From: JAVJST01 sp040219295
GTDB taxonomy: Bacteria > Pseudomonadota > Alphaproteobacteria > Rhodospirillales > Casp-alpha2
Assembly (NCBI GenBank): GCA_040219295.1
Contig: JAVJST010000008.1
Location: 62,001-126,000, forward strand
Direction of reading: 5' to 3'
Length of the DNA: 64,000 bases
Below, piece after piece: positions 34,980 to 44,619 of the stretch (position 1 is its first letter; the number at the start of each line of letters is the position of its first letter). The position numbers and the translations under genes were made by a program. The notes under the pieces were generated by a model. The model worked only from the letters and a program-made list of their open reading frames with translations. It was not told the DNA's origin and made no database searches.

Positions 34980-35801
34980 CTATTCGGCCGGCTGCGCCTC
35001 CAGCCCGGTCCGGCCATAAACGGTCATGTTAACCTCAGGATCGCCGACGATACCGGGCTCCGTCTCGTACACGAAGACCGCCATCAACCGCTTGCGCGTT
35101 CCATGCACCGGCGACACCCTGTGCAGCGAATTGCAGCCCCGAAAGATCGTCAGTTCCCCAGCCTCACGCGATACGGTCTTAACCCGGTGTCGCTCGCCGC
35201 GGAGTACCTCCTGCATATAGGGGATATCTTCGTCGTTCTCGCCCTTCCGGGTGTTGGGCGCGAGTTCGAACAGACCGCCATCGTCCGCAGCCTGCAACAT
35301 CAATGTCATGGTGAAGGCATTGGTCGAATCGTAGTGCCAAGCGGATTGATCACCCTCGCTGTAACAGATGACGTTGACCGGCTGCAGGGGGTCTTCGCTC
35401 GGGAACAGGCGTTCCTCGCCCACGATCTCGGCAATCATCTCCTGGAAAGGCGGCCAGAAGTAGAGGCGTTTCAGGGCAGATGTCGCCGGAAACAGATCGG
35501 CGGCGATCATCCTGTAGCGTGCAGGGTTCATTATGTTACGAGGATGATCCGGCGGCAGGCTGCTCGTTCCCTTTCGCTGGAGATAGCAGTTCCGCTCGGA
35601 CGCGGCCGCATTCGCGCAATCAATCAAGGACTCGGCCTCCGCCGCCGCCGACACGACCGCGTCGGGCAGGAAGAACCCCGGTAAAGAGCAGAACTGGTCC
35701 CGGTCGAGTTGTGTCCGGCAACGGTCAACGATATCGGCAACGGCCTCCCGGCCTTTGTCCAACGGATAGCGCTTGAAGTCGATCGGCGGCAGCGTCGTCA
35801 T
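34980..35801 (-). CDS. Fe(II)/2-oxoglutarate-dependent dioxygenase (phytanoyl-CoA hydroxylase-like)
   Basis: 273 residues with the cupin-type facial triad: His156 and Asp158 in WHYDSTNAF and His227 in NSLHRVSP, with Arg236 or Arg229 as 2-oxoglutarate partner. NVICYSEGDQSAWHYD precedes the triad as in hydroxylases of amino acids and small amines. It would hydroxylate a substrate using oxygen and 2-oxoglutarate. It sits 11 bases after the ABC ATPase and before the amidohydrolase, pointing to a shared catabolic job. Confidence 0.83.
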   Translation of the reverse strand: MTTLPPIDFKRYPLDKGREAVADIVDRCRTQLDRDQFCSLPGFFLPDAVVSAAAEAESLIDCANAAASERNCYLQRKGTSSLPPDHPRNIMNPARYRMIAADLFPATSALKRLYFWPPFQEMIAEIVGEERLFPSEDPLQPVNVICYSEGDQSAWHYDSTNAFTMTLMLQAADDGGLFELAPNTRKGENDEDIPYMQEVLRGERHRVKTVSREAGELTIFRGCNSLHRVSPVHGTRKRLMAVFVYETEPGIVGDPEVNMTVYGRTGLEAQPAE

Positions 35802-35812
35802 GGTTTTAGACC

Positions 35813-37849
35813 TCAGTCAATCAATGGGTGATGGCAGGTTACAATTCGTCCGTCGCCGAGCGCTGTTTCCTCTGGACGTTCGGTGCGGCATCGATCGGTC
35901 GCATACTTGCACCGGGTATGAAACTCACAGCCGGATGGCCGGTTGGTCAAACTGGGCACCTCGCCTTCAATGGACAGCAGCGTCCGCCTCTTGTCGGGAT
36001 CGGGCTGCGGCACACCGCGCACCAGTGCCTCAGTGTAGGGATGCGCCGGATGCTCGAAGATCTTTTCGCAATCGCCACGCTCAACCAATCGGCCGAGATA
36101 CATGATCGCCAGCTTGTCGCTGATATGTCGAACGACAGGCAGATTGTGGCTGATGATCAGGTAGCCCAGGCCATGCTGGTTTTGGAGTTCGTTCATCAGG
36201 TTCAGAATTTCGCCCTGAACCGAGACGTCGAGGCCGGCCGTCGGTTCGTCCGCGACGATCAGTTTGGGGTTGAGCGCCAAGACCCTTGCAACGCCGACAC
36301 GACGGGCCTGGCCGCCCGAAAGCTCGTGCGGATAGCGCGACAGAAAATTATTCGGCAACCGGACCATGTCGCACAGACGGTCAGCCTCCTCGTCCAAGTT
36401 GGCGTCGATGCCGTGAATCTCAAAAGGCTCGATGATCAGCGACCTGACGGTCTGCCTCGGGCTGAGCGATCCCACTGGATCCTGGAACATCATTGCCATG
36501 TCGCGCCGAAGCGGCATGAACTGACTGGGTGTCAGGCCGAGTACATCCTCACCCTCGAACAACGCTCTCCCGGAGTAGGCGTTGACGAGCCCCAGAATGG
36601 CGCGCCCCAATGTCGTCTTGCCCGATCCGCTCTCGCCGACCAGACCCAGCGTCTCGCCCTTGCGCAGCGACAACGACGCATTCAACACCGCATCGACAAA
36701 GGGCTGCTCTATGCCCTTCACCATGGCCTTGAGCAATCCCATGGTGCGGAATCGGACGCACAGATTTTCGACGTGGAGCAGCGGCGGCCCTTCGGCAGGC
36801 GCAGCCGGCGAACGCTCCGATACGCGCGGTGTCGGCTTTCCGGCGCCGATCATATCGTCGGTATTCCATTCGACCGAATCGCTCAGCATGTGACAACGGG
36901 AGATATGGCCGGTCTCGTTGACGGCATGAACATCCGGCCGTTCCGCGCGGCAAACGTCCATCACATTACGACACCGTGAAGCAAAAACGCAGCCGTCCGG
37001 CTTGACGTGCAGGTCCGGAATATCGCCGGGAATGACCGGCAGATACCGCGATGTCTCGGTCTCGCGTGCCGGATCGCAGTCGAGCAACGCTCGGGTGTAA
37101 GGGTGCGAGGCATTGTAGAAAATGTCTCGCACGTCCCCGTATTCCACGACCTCGCCCGCATACATGACGACGACGTGATCGCACAACTCGGCGATCAGAC
37201 CCAGGTTGTGCGACACCAGGATGATCGTCGCTTCGAACTCCGCCTGGAGTTCTCGCATCAGATGGATGATCTGCGCTTCCATGGTCACGTCTAGCGCCGT
37301 CGTCGGTTCGTCCGCGATCAGCAATAACGGATCCATCAACAACGCCATGGCAATGCCGGCGCGTTGACGCATACCGCCGCTGAACTGGTGCGGATACTGG
37401 ACGATCCGGCTTTCCGGATCGGGAATGCCGACGCGTCTCATCATGTCGATCGCCCGTTTCCGCTTCTCGCGATCCGACATGTTGCGACGCCGATAGAGGA
37501 TGTCGCCCATCTGTTGATCGTACGACAGCACCGGCGATTGCGACGTCATCGGATCCTGGAAGACGATCGAGATATCCTCTCCGCGCACCGACCGCATGCG
37601 CGAGTCGTTGGCCGTCAGGAGATCTTCCCCGTTGAACATCGCAGTACCACCCTCGACGATCCCGTTGCCGGCCAGCAACTGGGTGATCGTCCAGATAACG
37701 GTGCTCTTGCCCGAGCCGCTCTCGCCGACGATTCCGACACTCTTGCCCTTGGGCACCTCGAAGCCGACGTCGCGCAACACGTGAACCCGGCCGCGCGGCG
37801 TCTTGAAATCGACGTTCAATCCCCGGATGTCGAGCAGCGGCTCCGTCAT
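35813..37849 (-). CDS. Peptide-type ABC transporter, fused double ATP-binding protein
   Basis: 678-residue fusion of DppD- and DppF-like ATPases. First domain: Walker A GESGSGKST (42-50), signature FSGGMRQRAGIA (about 156-167), Walker B LLIADEPTTALD, and the oligopeptide-transporter cysteine region with Cys287, Cys293, Cys300 and Cys319. Second domain: Walker A GESGSGKTT (405-413), LSGGQARRVGVA, LIVADEPTAGLD, and a second C-terminal CEFHTRCKYATDRC region. Both cysteine clusters are intact, unlike the shorter ATPase of the first transporter. It directly abuts the DppC-type gene. Confidence 0.95.
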   Translation of the reverse strand: MTEPLLDIRGLNVDFKTPRGRVHVLRDVGFEVPKGKSVGIVGESGSGKSTVIWTITQLLAGNGIVEGGTAMFNGEDLLTANDSRMRSVRGEDISIVFQDPMTSQSPVLSYDQQMGDILYRRRNMSDREKRKRAIDMMRRVGIPDPESRIVQYPHQFSGGMRQRAGIAMALLMDPLLLIADEPTTALDVTMEAQIIHLMRELQAEFEATIILVSHNLGLIAELCDHVVVMYAGEVVEYGDVRDIFYNASHPYTRALLDCDPARETETSRYLPVIPGDIPDLHVKPDGCVFASRCRNVMDVCRAERPDVHAVNETGHISRCHMLSDSVEWNTDDMIGAGKPTPRVSERSPAAPAEGPPLLHVENLCVRFRTMGLLKAMVKGIEQPFVDAVLNASLSLRKGETLGLVGESGSGKTTLGRAILGLVNAYSGRALFEGEDVLGLTPSQFMPLRRDMAMMFQDPVGSLSPRQTVRSLIIEPFEIHGIDANLDEEADRLCDMVRLPNNFLSRYPHELSGGQARRVGVARVLALNPKLIVADEPTAGLDVSVQGEILNLMNELQNQHGLGYLIISHNLPVVRHISDKLAIMYLGRLVERGDCEKIFEHPAHPYTEALVRGVPQPDPDKRRTLLSIEGEVPSLTNRPSGCEFHTRCKYATDRCRTERPEETALGDGRIVTCHHPLID

Positions 37850-38761
37850 CTATCGCCCCTTTCTCAGCCGCGGGTCGAACACGTCGCGCAGCGCCTCGCC
37901 GAGGAACGTGAACCCGAGTGTGGTCAGCACCAGCGGAATACCGCCCGCTATGACCGGCCACGGCGTCTGGCGAATAATTAGATATCCTTCGTTCAGGACG
38001 GTGCCCCAACTCGCCGTCGGCGGTTGCACGCCAAGACCGAGGAAGCTCAGTCCGGCCTCGACGGTCACCACAACCGGAACGTCCATGGCGGCCAGGATCA
38101 AGAGCGGGCCAATCACGTTCGGCATGATGTGACGCGCTAGAATCCGTGGCATGCTGGCACCCAAAGAGCGTTCGGCTAGGATGAACTCGGTGTTCTTGAG
38201 CGCGAGGGTACTGGTTCGGGCAAGGCGGGCGTAGCCCGGAATCGTGGTGACGATGACAATGGCAAGGACAAGCTTGAGGCTCGGGCCGAGCAGGGCGACG
38301 GCGGCGAGCGCCAGCACGATCGTCGGAAACGACCGGATGGAGTCGAACAGGAGCAGCAGGATATTGTCGAGCCATTGCGGGCCGTAGCCCGCGAGCATGC
38401 CGAGGATAAGGCCGATGACGAGCGACACCGACACACCGATCGCGGCGACTTCGAGCGCGACACGGCCGCCATAAAGCACCCGCGAGTACGTATCCCGGCC
38501 AAGCTGATCGGTCCCCGCCCAGTGCTCCGCCGTCGGGCCCGACAACCGGTTGGGAATATCCATGACGAATGGATCGTGGGTCGCGAAGAACGGGGCGAAG
38601 ATCGCGCTGGCGAAGAACATGATCACCAGGATCAGGCCAAACACGCCCATCGGGTTCCGTAGAAACAGAATCAGCTTCTCCCGCCTTACGCTATAACGCT
38701 GCGGGCTATCGCTGACCGAGGCGGCGTCGTCTGCGCCGCTGCTAGAGAGTATCTCTGACAC
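37850..38761 (-). CDS. Peptide-type ABC permease (DppC family)
   Basis: Permease of normal length. Polar N-terminus, then LILFLRNPMGVFGLILVIMF, the periplasmic FATHDPFVMDIPNRLSGPTAEHWAGTDQLGRDTYSRVLYGGRVALEVAAIG region, and an EAA loop FILAERSLGASMPRILARHIMPNVIGPL. The C-terminus has LSFLGLGVQPPTASWG and GFTFLGEALRDVFDPRLR. No ATG fits. I use a GTG at 38761, and a TTG at 38782 is the other option. Either way the start lies inside the end of the upstream DppB-type gene. Confidence 0.93.
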   Translation of the reverse strand: MSEILSSSGADDAASVSDSPQRYSVRREKLILFLRNPMGVFGLILVIMFFASAIFAPFFATHDPFVMDIPNRLSGPTAEHWAGTDQLGRDTYSRVLYGGRVALEVAAIGVSVSLVIGLILGMLAGYGPQWLDNILLLLFDSIRSFPTIVLALAAVALLGPSLKLVLAIVIVTTIPGYARLARTSTLALKNTEFILAERSLGASMPRILARHIMPNVIGPLLILAAMDVPVVVTVEAGLSFLGLGVQPPTASWGTVLNEGYLIIRQTPWPVIAGGIPLVLTTLGFTFLGEALRDVFDPRLRKGR

Positions 38762-39686
38762 GGGGATCCAACCATGAAACAACGAGATCAGCGATCAGGG
38801 TCACGCACACGTACATCGCGATGGTGACGAGTACGGCGCCCTGAACGACCGGGAAATTGCGGGCCAGCACCATGTCGTAGATCACCTTGCCGACGCCCGG
38901 GCGACTGAAGATGATCTCAGCGAATACGGTACCAGAGAGAAGGCCGCCGAACCCGACGCCGATCAGGGTGATCGTCGGCAGTATGGCAACCTTAAGCGCG
39001 TAGCGGAATACGATGGTACGCGGACGGAGTCCGAACGCCTTGGCGGAGCGGATATAGTTCTCGCCCATCACCTCGAGCATCGTCGCGCGAACCATGCGGG
39101 CCAAATAACCGACCCAGCCCAAACCGACGGCGAACGCCGGCATTATGAGGTGATGCAATTGATCGACGATATCTCCTTCGTCGCCGGCGCCGAGGACCGG
39201 CATCCAGCGCAGCGCTATCGAAAACACCAGGATTGCCCAAATCGACACCAGGAACGAAGGAACCGCGATCGTCCCGACCGAGAGAATGCCGGTGATACGA
39301 TCGATGATCGAGTTTGGCCGAACGGCCGCGTAACATCCCAGCGGAATTCCAAGAGCCGCTGACCACAACAACGCTGCGGCCGCGAGCGTAAGGGTGTACG
39401 GCAACTGGTCAGCCATGGTTTGCGCAACCGGACGGTTCGAGAAGACGTCGCTGCCGAGGTCCCCCTGCAGCACATTGCCGACGAAAATTCCGAATTGGTA
39501 GTAGAGCGGCTTGTCGAGGTGCATCTTGGCGGCGTATGCGGCCTGCACTTCGGGCGTTGCGCGCGGTCCCAGGGCGATGCTCGCCGGGTCGCCCGGAATC
39601 GAATGCAACATGACGAACAGCGCAGCCACCGCCAACAAAATGATGGCGACGGACAGCGCCAGACGCTTAACCAGGTACAACCACAT
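38742..39686 (-). CDS. Peptide-type ABC permease (DppB family)
   Basis: 314 residues, six hydrophobic segments. Diagnostic N-terminal MWLYLVKRLALSVAIILLAV, HSIPGDPASIALGPRATPEV, and an EAA loop IRSAKAFGLRPRTIVFRYALKVAILPTI. The C-terminus has FAEIIFSRPGVGKVIYDMVLARNFPVVQG. The 3' end overlaps the DppC-type start. It lies 65 bases after the binding-protein gene, so the transporter operon is binding protein, B, C, ATPase. Confidence 0.95.
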   Translation of the reverse strand: MWLYLVKRLALSVAIILLAVAALFVMLHSIPGDPASIALGPRATPEVQAAYAAKMHLDKPLYYQFGIFVGNVLQGDLGSDVFSNRPVAQTMADQLPYTLTLAAAALLWSAALGIPLGCYAAVRPNSIIDRITGILSVGTIAVPSFLVSIWAILVFSIALRWMPVLGAGDEGDIVDQLHHLIMPAFAVGLGWVGYLARMVRATMLEVMGENYIRSAKAFGLRPRTIVFRYALKVAILPTITLIGVGFGGLLSGTVFAEIIFSRPGVGKVIYDMVLARNFPVVQGAVLVTIAMYVCVTLIADLVVSWLDPRVRDTL

Positions 39687-39751
39687 GACGCCCCCGGACG
39701 CTTCGAAAGGCGACCACCGGGACCTTGTCGGTCCCGGCGGCGTTGACGGCT

Positions 39752-41299
39752 TTACGCCGGTTCGAAGTAGTTCAGGATCATTTCACCGGACGGTGCGAAC
39801 GTCGCGTGGATGTCCGCGCGATGGATGAATACCTCGGGCTCGTGAGTCAACCAGACGTAACCGCCCGTGTTCTCCATGATCTCCTGCATCCGAATGGCGA
39901 TCCTTGCACGCTCGTCCGAATCGGTCTCGGCAACGAGCTTCGCGAACAGATCCTCGAACTCGTCCGACGACCAGCGTTCCCAGTTCCAGATGCCGACCTG
40001 ATCCCGCACGAACCATTGGAACGGCTCGTAGGGATCGGGCCCCGAACCGTAACGCATGATCCATAGTTCGAGATCCTTCCAGGTGTCGCCTTTGCTCTCC
40101 TGCCCCATCTCCCAGAATGGCCCGGAATCGAGTGGAATGATTTCCACATTGATGCCGATCGCCGCCAGATTGGCCTGGATGATTTGGGCCGCGAGGATTC
40201 GTTCCTGCGCATTCAGCGTCCGTAGTGTGAGATTCAGCCCGGTGGCACCCGCTTCCTCGACGAGTTGCTTAGCCTTCGCCGGGTCGTAGGAATAGCTGGA
40301 CTGGGTCCGGCGCCCGACGAGACCCGGGCACACGACGCCGAACGACGGTTCGGCTGTTCCCGAATAGGCGCCCTGAATGATGGAGGCCTGGTCGACCGCA
40401 TGCTGAATGGCGCTTCGGAGCTTCGGATCCTTCAGTTTAGGATGCTCGGTATTGATGCCCATCCACATGTATTGCAACGCACCGGCAACGGTGAGCTTGG
40501 AGTTCGGCGGGGTTTCCTCGAGGTAGCGCGCATAGGAATTGGAGGTAATCTTCGCGCAGTGAACCTCGCCCGCTTCGTAGGCCAGAGCCGCGGCTTCGTC
40601 CTCGGAGACAAAGATGCAGTCGACGTTGGCGTAGGCCGGCTTCGGACCCGTCCATTCGGGATTGGGGCGAAGCCGCAGGATCTGCGCCTGCTTGAACTCT
40701 GAAATGATCCACGGGCCGCAGGTCGCCGGATGTTCCACGGTATACTTGCCGCCGGCCGCTTCTAACGCCTTCTTGCACTGAATGACGCCGGTGCCCGAAG
40801 CGAGTGTCGCTGACATGAACGGCGCGAACGGCTGATTGAGCACGATGGTGCCGGTGTACTTGTCCTTTACCTCGACACTGTCGAAGGCAACGAAATCCCC
40901 CTTCCACTCGCTGTCGGTCATGCGCTTGTATGAGTACGCGACGTCCTCTGCCGAGACTTCGCCATGTCCACCGCTCCACTTCAGGCCAGACTTGAGCGTG
41001 AAGTCGATGTGCTGCGCGTCACGAACCACGATGCTTTCGACGAACGGCGAGGGCTTCCACCCGCCGCCCTCGGCGTAGTGAACCAGCGAAGGCATGATCG
41101 CCCAGTTTACGTCGTTGGCCGGGTGACCGCCGACGTAGTATCCCGGATCGAAACTCTCGATTTCGCGATCGAATCGAACGATCAGCGTGTCGCCCTCGGC
41201 AGAGTACGAAATACCGGGAAAGGTTCCGACCATGCCGGCCGCGCCGGCAAAGGCAACGGTCTGCAGGAATTGTCGACGTGATTGGGACAACTTATCCAT
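39752..41299 (-). CDS. Family 5 solute-binding protein of the second ABC transporter, Tat-type signal
   Basis: 515-residue periplasmic binding protein of the DppA/OppA type. The N-terminus SQSRRQFLQTVAFAGAAGM has a twin-arginine motif (Arg8-Arg9) followed by a hydrophobic stretch and likely cleavage near SYSAEGD. The mature domain shows SFDPGYYVGG, WSGGHGEVSAEDVAYSYKRM, ATCGPWIISEF and a typical EVIPLDSGPFW block. GGAG-type sequence (CAGGGAG) precedes the ATG. It heads the operon that continues through the ABC, dioxygenase and hydrolase genes. Confidence 0.94.
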   Translation of the reverse strand: MDKLSQSRRQFLQTVAFAGAAGMVGTFPGISYSAEGDTLIVRFDREIESFDPGYYVGGHPANDVNWAIMPSLVHYAEGGGWKPSPFVESIVVRDAQHIDFTLKSGLKWSGGHGEVSAEDVAYSYKRMTDSEWKGDFVAFDSVEVKDKYTGTIVLNQPFAPFMSATLASGTGVIQCKKALEAAGGKYTVEHPATCGPWIISEFKQAQILRLRPNPEWTGPKPAYANVDCIFVSEDEAAALAYEAGEVHCAKITSNSYARYLEETPPNSKLTVAGALQYMWMGINTEHPKLKDPKLRSAIQHAVDQASIIQGAYSGTAEPSFGVVCPGLVGRRTQSSYSYDPAKAKQLVEEAGATGLNLTLRTLNAQERILAAQIIQANLAAIGINVEIIPLDSGPFWEMGQESKGDTWKDLELWIMRYGSGPDPYEPFQWFVRDQVGIWNWERWSSDEFEDLFAKLVAETDSDERARIAIRMQEIMENTGGYVWLTHEPEVFIHRADIHATFAPSGEMILNYFEPA

Positions 41300-41356
41300 G
41301 ATAAACTCCCTGTGTTTTCTATTTATAGATCAAGACATTTTTTATGCGTCTTCTTG

Positions 41357-41394
41357 CTATTGACTTCGCCACTAGTTGATATCGAAGTCAATAG
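41357..41394. repeat. Perfect 12-base inverted repeat between CocE hydrolase and ABC operon
   Basis: CTATTGACTTCG (41357-41368) and CGAAGTCAATAG (41383-41394) are exact inverted copies with a 14-base spacer. They lie 58 bases before the binding-protein ATG and 48 bases after the CocE hydrolase stop. They could be an intercistronic stem-loop (terminator or RNA stabiliser) or a regulator operator. The absence of a T tract on either side makes a simple terminator less likely. Confidence 0.6.
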
Positions 41395-41441
41395 ACATCG
41401 AGTACCGACCGTCCCCGACGCCGCGCCCATGCGGCGCCCGG

Positions 41442-43460
41442 TCAGACAAGATCCCGGGGAATCTCCCGATCCCAAACCTGTTCGTGCACAACTTCATCCC
41501 CCTGCCGAGCCTCCATCTCTCCGACGATACGGAAATGGGTCTTGCTGGAAGTGATCACTGTGCGCGTTTTCGAAGTGACTTGCCAGGCACCGCGCTCATA
41601 CAACTCCGTCCAAACGAGTTCGACACGCGCACTGTTGGGGTCGTTAGGATCGACGGAGAACGTCTCGTCGTGGGTCGATCCCATCATCCATCCGTCATGT
41701 TCATTGTAGATCGCACAACCCTCGTCAAACCACTGGTGCTGGGTAACGATGCCGGTGTTCATATCGCGCGTAAACGTCCAGTCGTACGCCGACGGTCGCA
41801 CAACCGTCTTGTCGAGCGGCTTGGCGTTCTCGGGCTCTTCGAACGGTCGGAGCCCGGCGTCTCCCGCATGCGGAGTGCGGCGCGGCAGTTCCAACGTGCT
41901 CTCGCCTGTGACAATACTGAGAGTCGTCTTCTCGGGCGACGGCCAGGCGATCGGCCAGTAGTTGGTCGATACCGCGACCCTGATCCGGTTTCCGGCCTCG
42001 AACCGATGACCGATGTCGTTGAGTTGCACCCGAACCCGGTATCGCTGTCCTGGGACCAGCGGCTCCGGATGTTCGTGGCTATCCCGATGGGTCAGATTGA
42101 GCAGGCCGTAGGTTACCCGGGTCACCGCGCCATCGGGCAAGATCTCCGAAAGGCACACGGCGGTCATGGCGACCGGCGTATCGCTCGACAGCTCGAGCGT
42201 CACAACTGGCGCACCAAGAATGTCGAAGTCTTCGTCGAGGGGGGCGGTATCGAACACCAGCGAACCCCCGGCTTCCTCGCGCTGATCACTGGCCATGTCC
42301 GCGGAAACGCCACTAGGACACCACTGTCCGCCCATCATCCCAAGCGTCGCCGGAGAGCAGATCGTCTGGACAGTAGACGCTCCCACTGTCTCGCCAAGTT
42401 CATGTTCGTTGAGATGGTAAATCACCGGAGAGACGTGAGGCGATGGCCACGACGGATCGGCCACCCAGCGGCCGGGACGCTCGTCGTACCAGGTCCGTGG
42501 CGGCACCGGATCCTCAATCCAACACCTCAGCTTCGGTTCATCCATGATACCGGTGTCCTGGCCCTTCAGCCAGTAATCCCACCAGCGCAGGCATTCCTGC
42601 AGAAAGCCGATCGCGGGGCCGGGTCCGGCAAAGTGCGGGTACTTGTGCCCCCATGGCCCGACAAGACCCTTGCAGGGCGCGCTTAGTCCCTCGAGCAGTC
42701 GGAAGACCGCGTTCGAATAACCGTCCGCCCAACCGCCGACGGCGTAGACCGCGGCTTCGATATCGTCGTAGTTCTCGCAAACGGAGCCGTGCTTGTAGAA
42801 ATCGTCGCGGCGCTGGTGCTCATACCAGTCCTGCAGCCAGAACCCGCTGCCCTTCAGCCGCGCAAGCCAGACGTCGTACCAGTTGTTACCAACGACATCG
42901 GGATCAGGCGGCGAGGTATTGATCGAGAACATCGCCGCGTTCCACGCCGCGTTTTCATTGAGCATGCAGCCGCCCATGTAGTGGATGTCGTCCGCGTATC
43001 GGTCGTCTGTCGAGCAGATCGAGACGATTGCCTTTAGTGCCGGCGGTCGCCTCGCGGCGACCTGCAAACCGTTGAAGCCACCCCAGGAGATACCGATCAT
43101 TCCGACGGTTCCCGAGCACCACGGTTGGGCGGTGATCCAGTCGATGATTTCGAGCGCGTCGTCCTGTTCCTGCATGAGGTACTCGCCCAGCAGGACACCC
43201 TCGGAATCCCCGGAGCCACGCATGTCGACACGGATTGACGCGTACCCGTTCCCGGCGAAGTACGGGTGCGTCAGCGCGTCGCGGTCCGCCGTTCCGTCGT
43301 GTCGCCGGTACGGCAGATACTCCAGAATGGCGGGTACCGGGTTGTTCTCGGCGTCCTTGGGAAGCCAGATCCGGGCTGCCAGTCGAACACCGTCCGACAA
43401 GGTGATGAAAACTGGATCGCGCACCTCGGTTTCGTGCGGAAAATTATCGACGATCCTCAT
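41442..43460 (-). CDS. CocE/NonD family hydrolase (S15-like), copy 1
   Basis: 672-residue alpha/beta hydrolase of the cocaine-esterase / X-Pro dipeptidyl-peptidase type. The nucleophile is Ser125 in GISWGGFN. The N-terminal block ITLSDGVRLAARIWLP and RVDMRGSGDSEG are family hallmarks. The C-terminal half (after about 330) is the jelly-roll domain with YGLLNLTHRDSHEHPEPL and VQLNDIGHRFEAGNRIRVAVS. No signal peptide is visible, so it probably acts in the cytoplasm on an ester or amide. It is divergent from the GlxA-type regulator and upstream of the ABC operon. Confidence 0.9.
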   Translation of the reverse strand: MRIVDNFPHETEVRDPVFITLSDGVRLAARIWLPKDAENNPVPAILEYLPYRRHDGTADRDALTHPYFAGNGYASIRVDMRGSGDSEGVLLGEYLMQEQDDALEIIDWITAQPWCSGTVGMIGISWGGFNGLQVAARRPPALKAIVSICSTDDRYADDIHYMGGCMLNENAAWNAAMFSINTSPPDPDVVGNNWYDVWLARLKGSGFWLQDWYEHQRRDDFYKHGSVCENYDDIEAAVYAVGGWADGYSNAVFRLLEGLSAPCKGLVGPWGHKYPHFAGPGPAIGFLQECLRWWDYWLKGQDTGIMDEPKLRCWIEDPVPPRTWYDERPGRWVADPSWPSPHVSPVIYHLNEHELGETVGASTVQTICSPATLGMMGGQWCPSGVSADMASDQREEAGGSLVFDTAPLDEDFDILGAPVVTLELSSDTPVAMTAVCLSEILPDGAVTRVTYGLLNLTHRDSHEHPEPLVPGQRYRVRVQLNDIGHRFEAGNRIRVAVSTNYWPIAWPSPEKTTLSIVTGESTLELPRRTPHAGDAGLRPFEEPENAKPLDKTVVRPSAYDWTFTRDMNTGIVTQHQWFDEGCAIYNEHDGWMMGSTHDETFSVDPNDPNSARVELVWTELYERGAWQVTSKTRTVITSSKTHFRIVGEMEARQGDEVVHEQVWDREIPRDLV

Positions 43461-43512
43461 CGAGTGAACTCCCTGTATCGATGTGTGCCGGGTCGATTTG
43501 ACGACCTACTAG

Positions 43513-43536
43513 GAAGAATCGTGCATCAATCTTCCG
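43513..43536. promoter_or_regulatory. Inverted repeat in the CocE1/regulator divergent region
   Basis: GGAAGA (43513-43518) and TCTTCC (43531-43536) form an inverted repeat with 12 bases between arms, in the 146-base region between the hydrolase and the divergent GlxA-type regulator. It is a candidate regulator site. The arms are short. Confidence 0.3.
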
Positions 43537-43606
43537 CTTCCGTGTTTATAATTTCTCCGCAGTAATTTAGAAATTCGGCCATCTCGAAAATACATTCCCA
43601 TCACGC

Positions 43607-44608
43607 ATGGAAGCAGAGCGGTTCATGTCTCGACCCATAAAGGCGACATTCGTCCTCTTGCCGGACTTCTCGAACACGAGCCTGGCCATCGTCACTTCGG
43701 CCATGTCGACAGCGAACCGGGAGTTTCGGAAGGACTCTTACGAGTACCAGTATGTGTCGCTCGACGGGCGACGGGTCGAAGGCAGCAACGGCCGCCTGTT
43801 CGATGTCGATTGCGCGCTCACGTCGGGCGGCACGTTCAGGTCTCCCGGCTATGTCTTCGTTCTTGGCGGAGTCGGAAAGGCGATCTATGACCATCGCGAA
43901 CTGCTGTCGTGGCTGCGAAATCGCCACCGCCACGGTGCTCACATCGTCGGAATCAGTTGCGGCGTTCACGGCCTCGCCCTCTCTGGTCTGCTCGACAACC
44001 GCGATGCCAGCTACTACTGGCAAGGCATTCCCGAGATACAGGAGCAGTACCCGAAAGTCCGCTTCAAGCGCGCGGTGTTCGTGTCCGATTTGTCGGCGCG
44101 GATCTCGACGTGCGCCGGGGGCACGACCACCGTGGACCTGATCACCCACCTCGCGGTCATCGACTACGGATTGGATTTGGCGAATATGATCCTGATCGAA
44201 CTCCAGCAAGGCGTGCCGCGTGCCGGTTCGGACGTCCTTAACGGCGTCGTCCTCGGTGGCAGGACATCACGCAAGACGGTGATCTCCGAGGCCTACCGGA
44301 TGATTGAGGAGCAGTCCGATCGGGCCATCTCGACCGCCGAGCTTGCGGATGAGCTCGGCCTCTCGGAGCGACAGATGCGAAGGCTGTTTCTGCGTGAGAT
44401 CGGCCTGCGTCCGAGCCAGTTCATCATGGCGACGAAACTCTCGCAGGCGCGCAAGCGGATTCAGTTCTCTACAGACCCGATATCGTCGATCGCCTACGAC
44501 TCGGGATTCTCCTCCCCGTCGTACTTCTCTCAGTGTTACCGTCGAATCTACGGCACGACACCGTCGAGCGACCGGAACGGCGCCGGTCAACGCGAGAGGG
44601 CACTCTAG
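43607..44608 (+). CDS. GlxA-family AraC-type transcriptional regulator
   Basis: 333 residues. The N-terminal half (about 12-190) is a DJ-1/PfpI-like (class I glutamine amidotransferase-like) domain, with the cysteine-containing ISCGVHGLALSGLLD in the nucleophile-elbow position. The C-terminal half (about 230-325) holds two helix-turn-helix motifs of the AraC type: STAELADELGLSERQMRRLFLREIG and ISSIAYDSGFSSPSYFSQCYRRIYG. Regulators of this type control catabolism of quaternary amines, carnitine or amino-acid derivatives. It sits between the two CocE hydrolase genes and probably controls them. Confidence 0.9.
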   Translation: MEAERFMSRPIKATFVLLPDFSNTSLAIVTSAMSTANREFRKDSYEYQYVSLDGRRVEGSNGRLFDVDCALTSGGTFRSPGYVFVLGGVGKAIYDHRELLSWLRNRHRHGAHIVGISCGVHGLALSGLLDNRDASYYWQGIPEIQEQYPKVRFKRAVFVSDLSARISTCAGGTTTVDLITHLAVIDYGLDLANMILIELQQGVPRAGSDVLNGVVLGGRTSRKTVISEAYRMIEEQSDRAISTAELADELGLSERQMRRLFLREIGLRPSQFIMATKLSQARKRIQFSTDPISSIAYDSGFSSPSYFSQCYRRIYGTTPSSDRNGAGQRERAL

Positions 44609-44619
44609 ATTCGAAGGCT

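Noticed and set aside
36966..38375. 469-codon minus-strand ORF overlapping the second ABC ATPase and DppC gene
   Set aside because: It is out of frame with both conserved genes and contains no recognisable domain.
41376..42686. 436-codon plus-strand ORF opposite the first CocE hydrolase, and its counterpart at 44533-45774
   Set aside because: Both are mirror frames of conserved hydrolase genes; their similarity to each other only reflects the paralogy on the coding strand.
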